Origin: CAKSQF01 sp051867925
GTDB taxonomy: Bacteria; Bacillota; Clostridia; Oscillospirales; CAG-272
Assembly: GCA_051867925.1 (NCBI GenBank)
Contig: JBJDZI010000057.1
Location: 1 to 13,612, forward strand
Length of the DNA stretch: 13,612 nt
Direction of reading: 5' to 3'
The position numbers and the translations under genes are program-made. The notes below the pieces were generated by a model that saw nothing but the letters and a program-made list of their open reading frames with translations, did no database searches and was not told where the DNA came from. Shown in pieces: positions 13,568-13,612 of this stretch. How positions within the stretch are numbered: the first letter of the stretch is position 1; the number at the start of each line of letters is the position of its first letter.

Positions 13568-13612
13568 AAAAAGTCTTTCAGAAAATCGAGAGGAGGGCGA
13601 AACCATCTCAAA
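13558..13612 (+). repeat. Repeat unit D (cut by window edge)
   Basis: It starts CAGTCTGTCGAAAAAGTC and continues as in unit B to the end of the window. It follows unit C in tandem, separated by one palindrome. Confidence 0.85.

Noticed and set aside
13195..13612. Possible attachment site or mobile-element boundary at the right edge
   Set aside because: There is no integrase or transposase and no tRNA in the window; the repeats explain the inverted structure.

Overview
The window looks like chromosomal DNA of an anaerobic, gut-type Clostridia (Bacillota), most likely an Oscillospirales relative. The reasons are the strong AGGAGG-type ribosome binding sites, near-consensus TTGACA-17-TATAAT promoters, a CsoR/CopA copper module, a Na+-translocating decarboxylase beta subunit, an EF-G-like factor, and an MMPL plus LxxG-heptad envelope operon. 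The taxonomic placement is inference from gene content. Nine protein genes are supported, plus one probable internal gene start.

Left part (1-3250): a leftward csoR-copA copper-resistance operon. Its promoter has consensus -35 and -10 hexamers, and a perfect CsoR-type palindrome fills the 17-bp spacer. A second, weaker operator overlaps the predicted transcription start. CopA carries a complete CopZ-like chaperone domain fused at its C-terminus. That domain has its own Shine-Dalgarno and ATG, so one gene may yield both a fused and a free chaperone.

Middle-left (3250-5430): a cluster of repeats, then a leftward two-gene operon for a Na+-pump decarboxylase beta subunit (oadB-like) and a 55-residue gamma-like subunit absent from long-ORF lists. 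Its leader can be folded as a yybP-ykoY-type (Mn2+) riboswitch ending in an intrinsic terminator. No alpha or biotin-carrier gene is present. A manganese switch on an orphan decarboxylase pump is the most interesting regulatory observation here.

Middle (5600-7960): a monocistronic EF-G-like GTPase with its own promoter and a strong terminator. Its G4 motif is non-canonical (SNMD) and it has Tyr in place of the catalytic His.

Right part (7960-13290): a divergent unit, with a TetR-family repressor leftward. Rightward is a translationally coupled operon of a small beta-rich protein, an MMPL/RND transporter and a secreted LxxG-heptad coiled-coil protein. Palindromes between the divergent promoters are candidate TetR operators.

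Dispersed through the non-coding parts (145-353, 3362-3786, 13423-13612) are copies of one roughly 163-bp structured repeat with imperfect terminal inverted repeats. Each intact copy is bounded on both sides by the same short palindrome. The palindrome differs between loci, yet its stem stays paired. At one locus the palindrome is also an intrinsic terminator, which suggests a MITE-like element that targets or carries terminator hairpins.
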